Under the pieces are notes generated by a model, which worked only from the letters and a program-made list of their open reading frames with translations, searched no databases and had not been told where the DNA came from. This document shows positions 31,271 through 41,712 of a stretch of 64,000 bases of DNA, in pieces. The DNA lies in NCBI RefSeq assembly GCF_009601705.1, contig NZ_CP045687.1, forward strand, positions 1,400,001-1,464,000, given 5' to 3'. This stretch comes from Sulfolobus sp. E5-1-F. GTDB taxonomy: Archaea > Thermoproteota > Thermoprotei_A > Sulfolobales > Sulfolobaceae. The first letter of the stretch is position 1, and each line of letters starts with the position of its first letter. Position numbers and translations under genes: made by a program.

Positions 31271-32068
31271 TTAAATCGCCCTTGTCATCCCACCATCAAT
31301 TAAAATTGACGTTCCATTAATGTACCCCGCGTAATCTGATGATAAAAATACTAAAAGAGAACCTAACTCATTCTTTATATCCCCAGTCCTTCCAATGGGA
31401 ATTTGAGAGATTACCTCTCTCTTCCAAATTGCATTAAATGGCTGACCGACTCTTTCTGCGTACCTTTTTAAAGATCTCTTGGCTCCTTCAGTTTCGAAGC
31501 TACCCATTAAGATTACATTAACATTTATGTTGTATTCACCCAATTCTTTACCAAGTAGTTTTGCCATTTGGATTAGAGGCGATCTCGTAATATCTGCTAA
31601 TGAGAACATTCGTTGAGGCTCTTTAACTGTCCAAGAGGATAGAAAGAATATTCTACCCCATCTTTGAGCCTTCATGTATGGATATACCAGATTTGTCAGT
31701 TTTATTGCACTTAATAGATATAGTTTAATAGCGTATTCCCAATCCTCCATAGTATTCTCAAAAAAATATGAGGGTTCTTTGGGAGGATTCCCAGAGTTTA
31801 CAATTAAGATATCAATTCCGTTCATAGTCCTTAAACTGTAGTTAACCAATTCCTCTAGAGATTTGAAATCAGTTAGATCTGATACAAAACCCCATACTGA
31901 TGGTCCTATTTTCCTCATTTCTGAAACAGCTTTCTCTACTTTATCTCTACTTCTCGAAGATATTACAATATTACACCCTTCCCTTAAAAAAGCCTCAGCA
32001 ATTCCCCTCCCAATTCCTTCTGTAGATGCTGTAATGAGAACTCTTTTACCAGAAATATTAATGTTCAT
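31271..32068 (-). CDS. Short-chain dehydrogenase/reductase, atypical catalytic site
   Basis: This 265-residue SDR protein has the nucleotide motif ITASTEGIGRGIAEAF and the NAG-like ILIVNSGNP. The serine of the catalytic set is present (FFLSSWTV), but where YxxxK should follow the sequence reads SLADITRSPL, with no Tyr and with Arg for Lys. Some archaeal SDR relatives share this loss. It may bind a cofactor and use other residues, or have altered chemistry. The C-terminus ends ILIDGGMTRAI, as usual. Substrate unknown. It follows a hydroxyacid dehydrogenase gene by 26 bp on the same strand. Confidence 0.85.
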   Translation of the reverse strand: MNINISGKRVLITASTEGIGRGIAEAFLREGCNIVISSRSRDKVEKAVSEMRKIGPSVWGFVSDLTDFKSLEELVNYSLRTMNGIDILIVNSGNPPKEPSYFFENTMEDWEYAIKLYLLSAIKLTNLVYPYMKAQRWGRIFFLSSWTVKEPQRMFSLADITRSPLIQMAKLLGKELGEYNINVNVILMGSFETEGAKRSLKRYAERVGQPFNAIWKREVISQIPIGRTGDIKNELGSLLVFLSSDYAGYINGTSILIDGGMTRAI

Positions 32069-32094
32069 AATAATTTAGGTATAAAAAGGGATTT

Positions 32095-32964
32095 TTAGGT
32101 TTTGGGAGAAAGCCTCTTAAAGACTTCAGCAATTGAAATAAAATCGAGTTCTGAATATCCTAAGGCTTCAGCTATTTTGTATAATTGAAGTACTAATGAT
32201 GAAATCGGTGTAATTATCTTTAAATTTTGAGATTCCCTTACGACAATCTCAAGATCTTTCCTCATATGTTTAGTAGCAAACTGAGTAGAGTAGTCTTCTT
32301 TTAGTAATTTGGGTGCTTTTAATTCAGTCGTGGGAGATCTAGCACTACTTAACGTAGTTAAAATATTAACAACTTGCTGAGGATCTAACCCAGCTCTTAT
32401 TCCGAAATTGTAGGCTTCCGCTATAGCTGCCACATAGGAGCCTAAAAGTAAGTTATTTACTAGCTTTGCGTAAAGTCCCATACCATTAGGACCCATGTAA
32501 ACAACTGACGATGCCGTCTCTTTAGCTATGTCATTAACGATATCAAACTTATCCTTAGGTCCACCTACTAGTACTATCAATTTCTTTTGTTCAACAAATA
32601 TTGAAGTTCCTATGACTGGAGCATCGAACATTGTACCGCCATTACTTTCTATTCTCCTAGCTAAGTTAATACTTAATGTTGGGCTAATAGTACTCATATC
32701 GATTAAAATCTTACCTTTCATCAGTGGTATTAATGGTTCTACTATAGACCTCACTGCATTATCATCAGCTAACATTGTTATTATAACGTCTGATGATTCT
32801 ATAACTTCTTTAGGATTTAGAGCCCTATTTACTTTATACTCCTTTGCAAAACTCTCAGCTTTCTCTTGAGTTCTATCGTACACCACGTTAAGTTTATTGG
32901 CTTTAGCGAGATTAGCTCCTATTCTATATCCCATTATACCTAAGCCTATAAGACCTACTTTCAT
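32095..32964 (-). CDS. Beta-hydroxyacid dehydrogenase (3-hydroxyisobutyrate dehydrogenase family)
   Basis: This 289-residue NAD(P)-dependent enzyme shows the Rossmann motif VGLIGLGIMGYRIGANLAK, the substrate region DAPVIGTS and the catalytic-lysine helix GLYAKLVNNLLLG. Family members oxidise 3-hydroxyisobutyrate, tartronate semialdehyde or related acids, or reduce glyoxylate and succinic semialdehyde; the exact substrate is open. It is upstream of the SDR gene in one probable operon, and 22 bp downstream of the Pus10-like gene. Confidence 0.88.
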   Translation of the reverse strand: MKVGLIGLGIMGYRIGANLAKANKLNVVYDRTQEKAESFAKEYKVNRALNPKEVIESSDVIITMLADDNAVRSIVEPLIPLMKGKILIDMSTISPTLSINLARRIESNGGTMFDAPVIGTSIFVEQKKLIVLVGGPKDKFDIVNDIAKETASSVVYMGPNGMGLYAKLVNNLLLGSYVAAIAEAYNFGIRAGLDPQQVVNILTTLSSARSPTTELKAPKLLKEDYSTQFATKHMRKDLEIVVRESQNLKIITPISSLVLQLYKIAEALGYSELDFISIAEVFKRLSPKT

Positions 32965-32986
32965 AAGCTAGCATTGCGTTTAATAG

Positions 32987-34099
32987 CTAAAAAGATTTTA
33001 GATATGTCACAACTATGTCCTTAATTCTTCCCTTAACATCGATTAAATCAATCGATAGTATTATAATTTCGTATTGAGACTGTAACTTACTTAATTTCTC
33101 CTTAAGCTCACTAAATGATTTAGCCTCGATAAAGAGATCATATATGTTTCCATATATTCGAACAGCTTCACTCAAATTACTTGTAGAATAAACTGTAACT
33201 CTATATCTCCTCATAGATGGTTTAGCAGACGATATAGCTTGTAATTCCCTTTTTCCCACAGTCATTACTTTGGAAATATTGTACCCTCCTACCTCTATCT
33301 TGTCTCTTTCCTCGTTTTCTATAACAATAGGGTAATCTGCTAGAACCCTTATACTTGTGGGTTCAGAAAATGCGAAAACAATCTTTTTCTGAAGTAAGGT
33401 ATCAAGTCCTTTATTTCCTTTTTTAGAGAACCAAGAGGATATCGGTAGGTCTCTATTTAGACGATTATAAACGTATAAGGTCCTTATATTTTTAGATATA
33501 ACAAAAACTTGTCGATCAGATAGCTTGTAGACTAGTTCTACATCAGGTTTTTCCAAGTTTGGGGGATATCCCCTTTCCGCTAACATTTTACCTACTTCCC
33601 TTTTTATTTCATGTTTTATACTCTCGTAATATATTAGGGCGAATTCTCTAATGAGTTCATTTTCCTTCTTCTTAGTCTGTTCATCTAATTCAACACCAAG
33701 TACATAACTTTTAGTAAATAATCCAGATAATAACTTGAGCGCTTTGTCAAAGAAATCTTGTTTTATATCTTCTATTTTATTTTGGCACAGATAGCAAGGA
33801 TGAGTTTGGAATTCTGAAGAGAAATAAAGTTTATACCACTTTTCTGCTATTGGTCCGAGATTCTCCATTGTAGTTTTTATTGAAATAAGATCAGCTATCT
33901 TATGATCTTTTATCTTTTCGTCCAAGAACATCATTAATGAAATCTTAATAGCCTTACCCCTTTCTTTATTCTCTAATCCATATCCTAGTCTTGCAAAGCA
34001 TCTTCCTAAACAGCTGTCACACAAGGGATATTTTGATAGTATTTGCATAGCTTTCTCAATTATCTTATTATCTGATTTTCCCTCCGAAGAGCTTATCAA
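32987..34099 (-). CDS. Pus10-like zinc/THUMP protein without visible catalytic domain
   Basis: The first 210 residues of this 370-residue protein match the accessory half of archaeal Pus10. LCDSCLGRCFARLGYG and a later CYLC form a zinc site, then a THUMP-like part ends LYVYNRLNRDLPISSW. In Pus10 the pseudouridine synthase domain follows, with a catalytic Asp in a GREDxDVR motif; here residues 210-370 show no such motif. It may bind tRNA without modifying it, or be a divergent partner. The TTG start lies inside the SRP54 gene (32-bp overlap); ATG about 17 codons later is an alternative. Confidence 0.75.
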   Translation of the reverse strand: MISSSEGKSDNKIIEKAMQILSKYPLCDSCLGRCFARLGYGLENKERGKAIKISLMMFLDEKIKDHKIADLISIKTTMENLGPIAEKWYKLYFSSEFQTHPCYLCQNKIEDIKQDFFDKALKLLSGLFTKSYVLGVELDEQTKKKENELIREFALIYYESIKHEIKREVGKMLAERGYPPNLEKPDVELVYKLSDRQVFVISKNIRTLYVYNRLNRDLPISSWFSKKGNKGLDTLLQKKIVFAFSEPTSIRVLADYPIVIENEERDKIEVGGYNISKVMTVGKRELQAISSAKPSMRRYRVTVYSTSNLSEAVRIYGNIYDLFIEAKSFSELKEKLSKLQSQYEIIILSIDLIDVKGRIKDIVVTYLKSF

Positions 34100-35411
34100 T
34101 ATTGCCCCTCCTTCTTTTCACCATTTTCAAAAGCTTATTCATGTTGTTATACCACTCTAAAAGTTCTTTTACCTCTTCAACCTCCAACCCTGATCCTTCA
34201 GCTATTCTCCTCATTCTCGACTTATCAATGAGACTAGGATTTTCCAATTCCTTATATGTCATAGAATTTAAGGCAGCTAGCCATCTCCTAATTTTTTCCT
34301 CTCCTAATTTCAATTGGTCTTCACTAGGAGTGGGAAGAACAACTCCCAAACCCGGAATATGTTGTAGTACTTTAGAAAGGGGACCCATTTTCCTCAAAGC
34401 GATGATTTGTGCATAAACATCTCTAAGTGTTAGCTTTCCTTTACCTTCCATAACATCTTCCATTTTCTTTTGTATTTTCTCGTACTCCTCTAATCCTTTA
34501 ACTTTCTCCAAAATTGATTCTATATCTCCCATTCCTAGTATCCTAGAAACATATCTCTTAGCATTGAATATTTCTAATTCGTCTATTTTTTCTCCAGTAC
34601 CTATAAACTTTATCGTAGCTCCAGTAGCTGCTACTGCCGACAATGCTCCGCCTCCTTTTGCAGTACCATCCATCTTTGTTATTATTATAGAACCGATTGG
34701 ACTTACTTGATGAAATCTAGACGCTAAATCGTAGGCTTTTTGGCCAATGGACGCCTCTATGACCAAGATTACATCATCGGGCTTTAATGCCTCGTACATT
34801 TCTTTCATTTCCTCTAGAAGCTTATTCTCTTCACCATATCCATGCCTTCCTGCAGTATCAACTATGATTATATCTATTTTGTTCTTTACAAACATATCAA
34901 CTCCTTTTTTAGCTATCTCAACTGCATTGTAGTTATTTGGTTCTCCATATACTGGTACTCCAATCTGATTGCCTAACTGCAATAATTGTTCATAAGCAGC
35001 TGGCCTATACACATCAGCTGCCACTAAACCTACTTTAAAGCCTCTTCTTTTGTAGAAATACGCTAATTTCCCTGCAGTAGTTGTTTTTCCGCTTCCTTGA
35101 ACACCAACTAGCATTATTATAAAAGGTAACTTTGTGGGATTAACGTTAGGCTCCTTATCTCCGCCAAATAATTTGGAAAGTTCATCATAAACTATAGAAA
35201 TAAACCATTCTTTTCTTTCTAGAACAGATGGAGGTTTTTCTTTATTCAGCCTTTCTTTAATCTTAGCAGTTAATGAAAAAACTAGTTTTACATTTACATC
35301 GGATGAAATAAGAGACTTCTGAAGTTCTTTTATAAACTCGTCTACAGCCTTCTCATAGGGTGTAGATCCCGTGAGGAACTTTCTTACGGCATCCCTTATA
35401 TTTTCTAACAT
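34068..35411 (-). CDS. ffh: Signal recognition particle protein SRP54
   Basis: SRP54 binds signal sequences on ribosomes and SRP RNA and targets membrane proteins. The 447-residue protein has the N domain, the G domain with GVQGSGKTTTAGKLA, VDTAGRHGYGEENKL and ITKMDGTAKGGGAL, and a methionine-rich M domain ending RRRGNIDKLFGGKIR. It lies in an operon with aIF5A upstream (2-bp gap) and the Pus10-like gene downstream, so three RNA- or ribosome-linked genes are co-expressed. Confidence 0.97.
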   Translation of the reverse strand: MLENIRDAVRKFLTGSTPYEKAVDEFIKELQKSLISSDVNVKLVFSLTAKIKERLNKEKPPSVLERKEWFISIVYDELSKLFGGDKEPNVNPTKLPFIIMLVGVQGSGKTTTAGKLAYFYKRRGFKVGLVAADVYRPAAYEQLLQLGNQIGVPVYGEPNNYNAVEIAKKGVDMFVKNKIDIIIVDTAGRHGYGEENKLLEEMKEMYEALKPDDVILVIEASIGQKAYDLASRFHQVSPIGSIIITKMDGTAKGGGALSAVAATGATIKFIGTGEKIDELEIFNAKRYVSRILGMGDIESILEKVKGLEEYEKIQKKMEDVMEGKGKLTLRDVYAQIIALRKMGPLSKVLQHIPGLGVVLPTPSEDQLKLGEEKIRRWLAALNSMTYKELENPSLIDKSRMRRIAEGSGLEVEEVKELLEWYNNMNKLLKMVKRRRGNIDKLFGGKIR

Positions 35412-35413
35412 TA

Positions 35414-35809
35414 TTACTTGACCCTAACTATTTTTCTCCTTCCCATTATTTCCCAATACTCTAATTCCGCATTAGGTCTTATTTTAGAGGCTAGTTCATC
35501 TTCTGTTGGTTTTTCGATCTCGAAGGTCTCATAAGTTTCTAAATCCATTACTTGTATTTTGTCACCCATATCTGCAATTATTTGACCAATATGCTTTTCT
35601 ATAATAGGAACTTCAACTTGCTGATCCACTGGAGCCATTAAAGTTTTCTTAGCTCCACTAAAAACGCCGATTGCAACTACATTAGCTTTTGCGCTGCCGT
35701 GTTTACCCGTTTTAGCCTTAGTGATTTCTACAACCCTACAAGGTTCTCCATCTATTACTACATAACTACCTACCTTGAGATCACCGACGGTCGTGTACGT
35801 AATGCTCAT
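35414..35809 (-). CDS. eif5a: Translation factor aIF5A (hypusine-bearing)
   Basis: aIF5A helps ribosomes through difficult peptide bonds. The 131-residue protein has the hypusine loop [13 protein letters not shown] with Lys36 as the modified residue and a C-terminal OB domain. The modifying enzyme deoxyhypusine synthase is encoded 3 kb away at 38941-39879. It is the first gene of the operon with SRP54. TATA-like TTATGATATAAAAG lies a short distance upstream, which suits a nearly leaderless mRNA. Confidence 0.96.
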   Translation of the reverse strand: MSITYTTVGDLKVGSYVVIDGEPCRVVEITKAKTGKHGSAKANVVAIGVFSGAKKTLMAPVDQQVEVPIIEKHIGQIIADMGDKIQVMDLETYETFEIEKPTEDELASKIRPNAELEYWEIMGRRKIVRVK

Positions 35810-35871
35810 CTTTAACCCTCTTATGATATAAAAGGTGTTAAACTTTAAACTCTTACTCTTATTAAAAGCGC

Positions 35872-35919
35872 TCCGAGCTTTGGCCCCTCATCACTTTTCA
35901 GGCCTAGCTAGGTCTTCAC
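35872..35919 (-). ncRNA. Candidate C/D-box guide RNA upstream of aIF5A
   Basis: The minus strand reads C box GTGAAGA (35913-35919), an 11-nt guide, D' box CTGA (35898-35901), a 3-nt spacer, a perfect C' box GTGATGA (35888-35894), a 12-nt guide GGGGCCAAAGCT and a D box variant CGGA (35872-35875). The order and spacing fit archaeal double-guide sRNAs. The stretch is above 50% G+C in an AT-rich gap, and TATA-like TTTAAATAAA lies about 20 bp upstream. The C box and D box are imperfect. Confidence 0.5.
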
Positions 35920-35954
35920 AGCAGTTTTATTTTATTTAAACCAGATATTAAAGT

Positions 35955-36101
35955 ATGCCATGGAAGATAAGGTGTACAAACTGCAATACTGAAAAAGTAT
36001 TAAATATTAGCTTTGATATAAGTTCACAAAAAGCCATATATATCTATTGTAATGTGTGTAAGAGGAATACTTTTAATGAGATTCTAGGTTATTATGAATA
36101 G
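35955..36101 (+). CDS. Small zinc-ribbon protein, 48 residues
   Basis: A short open frame encodes MPWKIRCTNCNTEKVLNISF, then a middle stretch, then IYCNVCKRNTFNEI. The two CxxC pairs 22 residues apart form a typical zinc ribbon. It starts with ATG after a TATA-like TTTTATTTAAA, and it lies on the opposite strand to its large neighbours, between the aIF5A operon and top6A. Such mini ribbons often bind RNA or act in transcription or ribosome complexes. A candidate guide RNA starts 2 bp after its stop and could share its transcript. Confidence 0.7.
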   Translation: MPWKIRCTNCNTEKVLNISFDISSQKAIYIYCNVCKRNTFNEILGYYE

Positions 36102-36103
36102 GA

Positions 36104-36153
36104 GTGATGAAATCTATAAAATTGATAGGAATGAAATAACCTGTCTCGGCTGA
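36104..36153 (+). ncRNA. Candidate C/D-box guide RNA between zinc-ribbon gene and top6A
   Basis: A perfect C box GTGATGA (36104-36110) is followed by an 11-nt guide, a D'-like TTGA (36122-36125), a 4-nt spacer, a weak C'-like AATGAAA (36130-36136), the guide TAACCTGTCTCGG and a perfect D box CTGA (36150-36153). Overall length (50 nt) and spacing fit archaeal sRNAs. It ends exactly where the convergent top6A stop begins. The guide before the D box is the most informative for a target search. Confidence 0.5.
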
Positions 36154-37323
36154 TTAAGCAATATAGTCTTTGTTGGTTATTTTCTCTGGAATATATTGAA
36201 ATGCGAGAAACTTTAGACCCTTGCTTGCCATAGCTTCAATTTCTAACTTAGCCTTCCTCTGTAGAAAAGTACTTATCTCCTCTTGCCATGCTTTAGTCTT
36301 AAACCACTCATAGTTCTTAATCTCCTCAGCTCTCTTTATGTCTGCATCCTTGGCCTTTATTATATAATTCTTTCTCTCAGCTTCACTTAGATAGGGTTTC
36401 TTTCTGGAGTTACCAAAGATATCACTCATTGATACGCCCAAAAACTTAGCATCCGGGGTAGCTAGCCTCTCACTCTCATAAGATAAAGATATTGAACCTA
36501 TCCTGAACACACTGAATATATACCATCCATAGGGATCAGCGTCAGTTAAGATATAAACTGGCAATTTTAGCTCTTCATTAAGCCTTCTAACAAATCTTCG
36601 AGTAGCCCTATCTGGTTGACCTGCGCTTGTTACTAAAATGGACTTGTATTGCTTCCAAAAACCAGCTCTATGCAACTGTTGGAATACTGCATCTTTCTCC
36701 ACTACTAGTACAAATTCTGCATCGACATCAATGAAATCTATCAAATCTGGCGTAGGTTCAATTGCATAGGCACCATGACCGGTTTTACTTAGATCTATTA
36801 TATCATTTCCACTCCTTATTCTTAAATTACCTACAACTTTACCTTTTTCCTTACTGAGGATTAACATTTCTTCTCTTAGTAGAGATGTAAATACTTCAAT
36901 ATCAACTATAACACTATCAGATTCTTTTTGCTCATCCCACGTATTCTCTTCGGATATAATCTTATTGCCTTCTATTGACTTTAACAAAAGTGAGTGTTTC
37001 CCTCTGTAATAAAGGTCACGTATTGTGGGATATTCGTCACTGACTAAAGCATCGTAAATTATTGATGCCATTAACACAGTTTGCATAAATCGCTTCGCTT
37101 CATTCAAATCTAGGAAATTCCTCTTTAGTTTCTTTTCTCCCAATAATAACAGCTTTCTTTTTTCATCATAAATTGCATTAGATAAAGTTCTCATCGGAAT
37201 TTCCATCACCAATGGTTCGCCTTTCTTGAGCTGCTCAACTAGATTAAGGAACTTCTCACGCAATATATTAGCGGCTTTCCTTCTCGCTTCCTTATCAACT
37301 TTTGATATAAATTCAGAACTCAT
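36154..37323 (-). CDS. top6A: DNA topoisomerase VI subunit A
   Basis: Topo VI A cuts both DNA strands in the ATP-driven relaxation of supercoils and decatenation, and is the relative of Spo11. The 389-residue protein has the 5Y-CAP region with IRDLYYRGKHSLL, whose second Tyr (106) is the expected catalytic residue, and the TOPRIM domain with LVVEKDAVFQ and the acidic LTDADPYGWYI. The start overlaps the end of top6B by 4 bp (ATGA), so the subunits are made together. Confidence 0.97.
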   Translation of the reverse strand: MSSEFISKVDKEARRKAANILREKFLNLVEQLKKGEPLVMEIPMRTLSNAIYDEKRKLLLLGEKKLKRNFLDLNEAKRFMQTVLMASIIYDALVSDEYPTIRDLYYRGKHSLLLKSIEGNKIISEENTWDEQKESDSVIVDIEVFTSLLREEMLILSKEKGKVVGNLRIRSGNDIIDLSKTGHGAYAIEPTPDLIDFIDVDAEFVLVVEKDAVFQQLHRAGFWKQYKSILVTSAGQPDRATRRFVRRLNEELKLPVYILTDADPYGWYIFSVFRIGSISLSYESERLATPDAKFLGVSMSDIFGNSRKKPYLSEAERKNYIIKAKDADIKRAEEIKNYEWFKTKAWQEEISTFLQRKAKLEIEAMASKGLKFLAFQYIPEKITNKDYIA

Positions 37324-38912
37324 TCACTATCCACCCTATATACCTTTCTATATTCTTCGATATTAATTAAATCTAATTTCTTAGAAATAAGTTTAAATAA
37401 ATCTTCTGAGATCTCACCCTGGTACTTAGACACTAACTCTTTATTACCCGACGCTAAAAAGGTCGCTAGAGATCTACTAACCTCTGGTATATATTTTAAA
37501 TACGCAAGTAATTTCTTCTTAGCTTCTTGTTCCTTTCTCTTCTCACTCAGATACTGTTTAAGTTTTCGTGCAACTTCCATCAATGCGTTCTTTATTTCCT
37601 TCTCTATGTCCTCTACTTCAGCTATACTTTCTTTACCAGCACTCTTATAAGGTATCTTGGTACTACATAAATGAACCATTACTACCATTTGATATTGATC
37701 CGACTCAATACCATACCTTTTCCAATCTAGCTCTTCAACGACTTTCCATATGACATCTGATTTCTCATCATAAATTAACGGAATCTTATTGGCATATCTT
37801 AAAACTATAGGCTCTTCGCTAACGGGTATACTGCCGCCAAATGCAACACCCGCTTCAACTATGAATGGATGCCCTTGGTAAGCTTTAGGTTTCCTAGTTA
37901 TAGATGCTGCAAAGTCTGGATTAAAGATCTTTTTCAAACCTAATTCAATTAAATCTTCCCCTATTACAGATAATGAATCCGCTGATGGGGACCTAAAATC
38001 CTCATACTTTTTAAAAGTTTCAACTAGCCTAGTTATTTCCTCTTCTGTTAAATTCTTAACTTTCTTATTGGGCTTTAGTCCAGCTAATTCTAAGATTTTA
38101 TCTGCAGTAGTATCTCCTATACTTTGAAATTCATTCACCAAAAATTCCTTTATGGTATAATCTCTCTTTAAATTATTTATTAGTATCTTTATTTCTTCCC
38201 TATCTACTCCATAGGGATGAGGCTTAACTTCTTGCGGTGGCTTAGGAATCTTATTTGTTAATCTTGGATAATATGTTATATTTCCTTCAGGATCTTTAAA
38301 GATAAATTCTGCATAGGGGGTTATAATGTAAGTCCTCTTAATATATTCGTAAATTCTTGATTTAGCCTTAGGCCAATCGCCCGGTATAGAAATTGCCACT
38401 GACGTTCCATGAAAACCCCTAGTGTTTTCAACAGATCCTCTTTCTACAATTACTGGTTCATTCTTATTTATATCAATTTTTAACTTAAAAGTGTATATTC
38501 TTTTAGAATTTATTGGAGAAGTCTCTATTTCTATAGGCTTATCTTGATGCATTTGACTATAGAGAACAGCAGCCTTTACACCCAGACCATACATACCCCT
38601 AGTTTGCCTATTTACATATTTTGAACTGTACAATACTCTACCAAAGGCATTAGGAACCTCCTGGGGAGGAATACCTATTCCATTATCAACCACATTAACC
38701 TTATATATTTGCCTAGCTTCATCAATTAAGTCAATCGTAATCTTAATATTAGGCAATATCCCATGCACGTCAGTAGCGTCCAGCGAGTTCTCTATTAACT
38801 CTCTAACTGTTTGATAAAGAGCCCTCGCTGGATTAGGGAATCCGGCTAGCTCCGGATTCCTTTTAAAGAATTCTGCGGGGGATAAGCTTGTAAACTTTTC
38901 TTTAGCAGACAT
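37320..38912 (-). CDS. top6B: DNA topoisomerase VI subunit B
   Basis: Topo VI B is the GHKL ATPase subunit whose dimerisation gates strand passage. The 530-residue protein has the Bergerat motifs ELIENSLDATD, VVDNGIGIPPQEV and MYGLGVKAAVLYSQ, then an H2TH segment and a transducer domain with a conserved Lys region (YKSAGKES). Length is normal. It is 28 bp downstream of the deoxyhypusine synthase gene and overlaps top6A, so the operon order is rtcB, dhs, top6B, top6A. Confidence 0.97.
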   Translation of the reverse strand: MSAKEKFTSLSPAEFFKRNPELAGFPNPARALYQTVRELIENSLDATDVHGILPNIKITIDLIDEARQIYKVNVVDNGIGIPPQEVPNAFGRVLYSSKYVNRQTRGMYGLGVKAAVLYSQMHQDKPIEIETSPINSKRIYTFKLKIDINKNEPVIVERGSVENTRGFHGTSVAISIPGDWPKAKSRIYEYIKRTYIITPYAEFIFKDPEGNITYYPRLTNKIPKPPQEVKPHPYGVDREEIKILINNLKRDYTIKEFLVNEFQSIGDTTADKILELAGLKPNKKVKNLTEEEITRLVETFKKYEDFRSPSADSLSVIGEDLIELGLKKIFNPDFAASITRKPKAYQGHPFIVEAGVAFGGSIPVSEEPIVLRYANKIPLIYDEKSDVIWKVVEELDWKRYGIESDQYQMVVMVHLCSTKIPYKSAGKESIAEVEDIEKEIKNALMEVARKLKQYLSEKRKEQEAKKKLLAYLKYIPEVSRSLATFLASGNKELVSKYQGEISEDLFKLISKKLDLINIEEYRKVYRVDSE

Positions 38913-38940
38913 AAATGTTACACCCTATATATTCCAATAT

Positions 38941-41324
<2,384 letters not shown>

Positions 41325-41398
41325 TTTTCAATCAAATACAGATATTACTTAGCCTAAATAAAACTATACCTATTAGTGGACTATTTATTTCAATAACC

Positions 41399-41638
41399 TT
41401 AAATTTTCTTTTCAGCTTTTTTGCTCATTTGTTCTAATATCTCATCATATTTCTTTCTCACCTTCTTTAATGAAGAATTAATGCAATCCGTATCAGCCTC
41501 CATAACTATCTCTTTAAGAAACTTGTAGGCACAACTTTTACTGTGGAAATATAGTTTATCATTACTAATTTCAATTATTATTCCTTGACCTTCCGGAAAA
41601 GATCTTCCACATACATTACAAGTGTATTTATGAGACAT
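41399..41638 (-). CDS. Small treble-clef zinc protein (L24e/TRASH-like)
   Basis: This 79-residue protein begins YTCNVCGRSFPEGQGIII and has FHSKSCAYKFLKEIV; the CxxC plus later SxSC/KxC pattern resembles the L24e/TRASH treble-clef fold that binds one zinc. The C-terminal half is a charged helix. It is not ribosomal protein L24e itself as far as the sequence shows. Its start is 74 bp from the divergent helicase gene. Role unknown; RNA or ribosome binding is plausible. Confidence 0.75.
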   Translation of the reverse strand: MSHKYTCNVCGRSFPEGQGIIIEISNDKLYFHSKSCAYKFLKEIVMEADTDCINSSLKKVRKKYDEILEQMSKKAEKKI

Positions 41639-41712
41639 AGATTGAACGTTGATTTTATATTTTTAAAAATAACGGTAAATGGTGCTATTCAGTAAATTTG
41701 GCGTGATAATTA

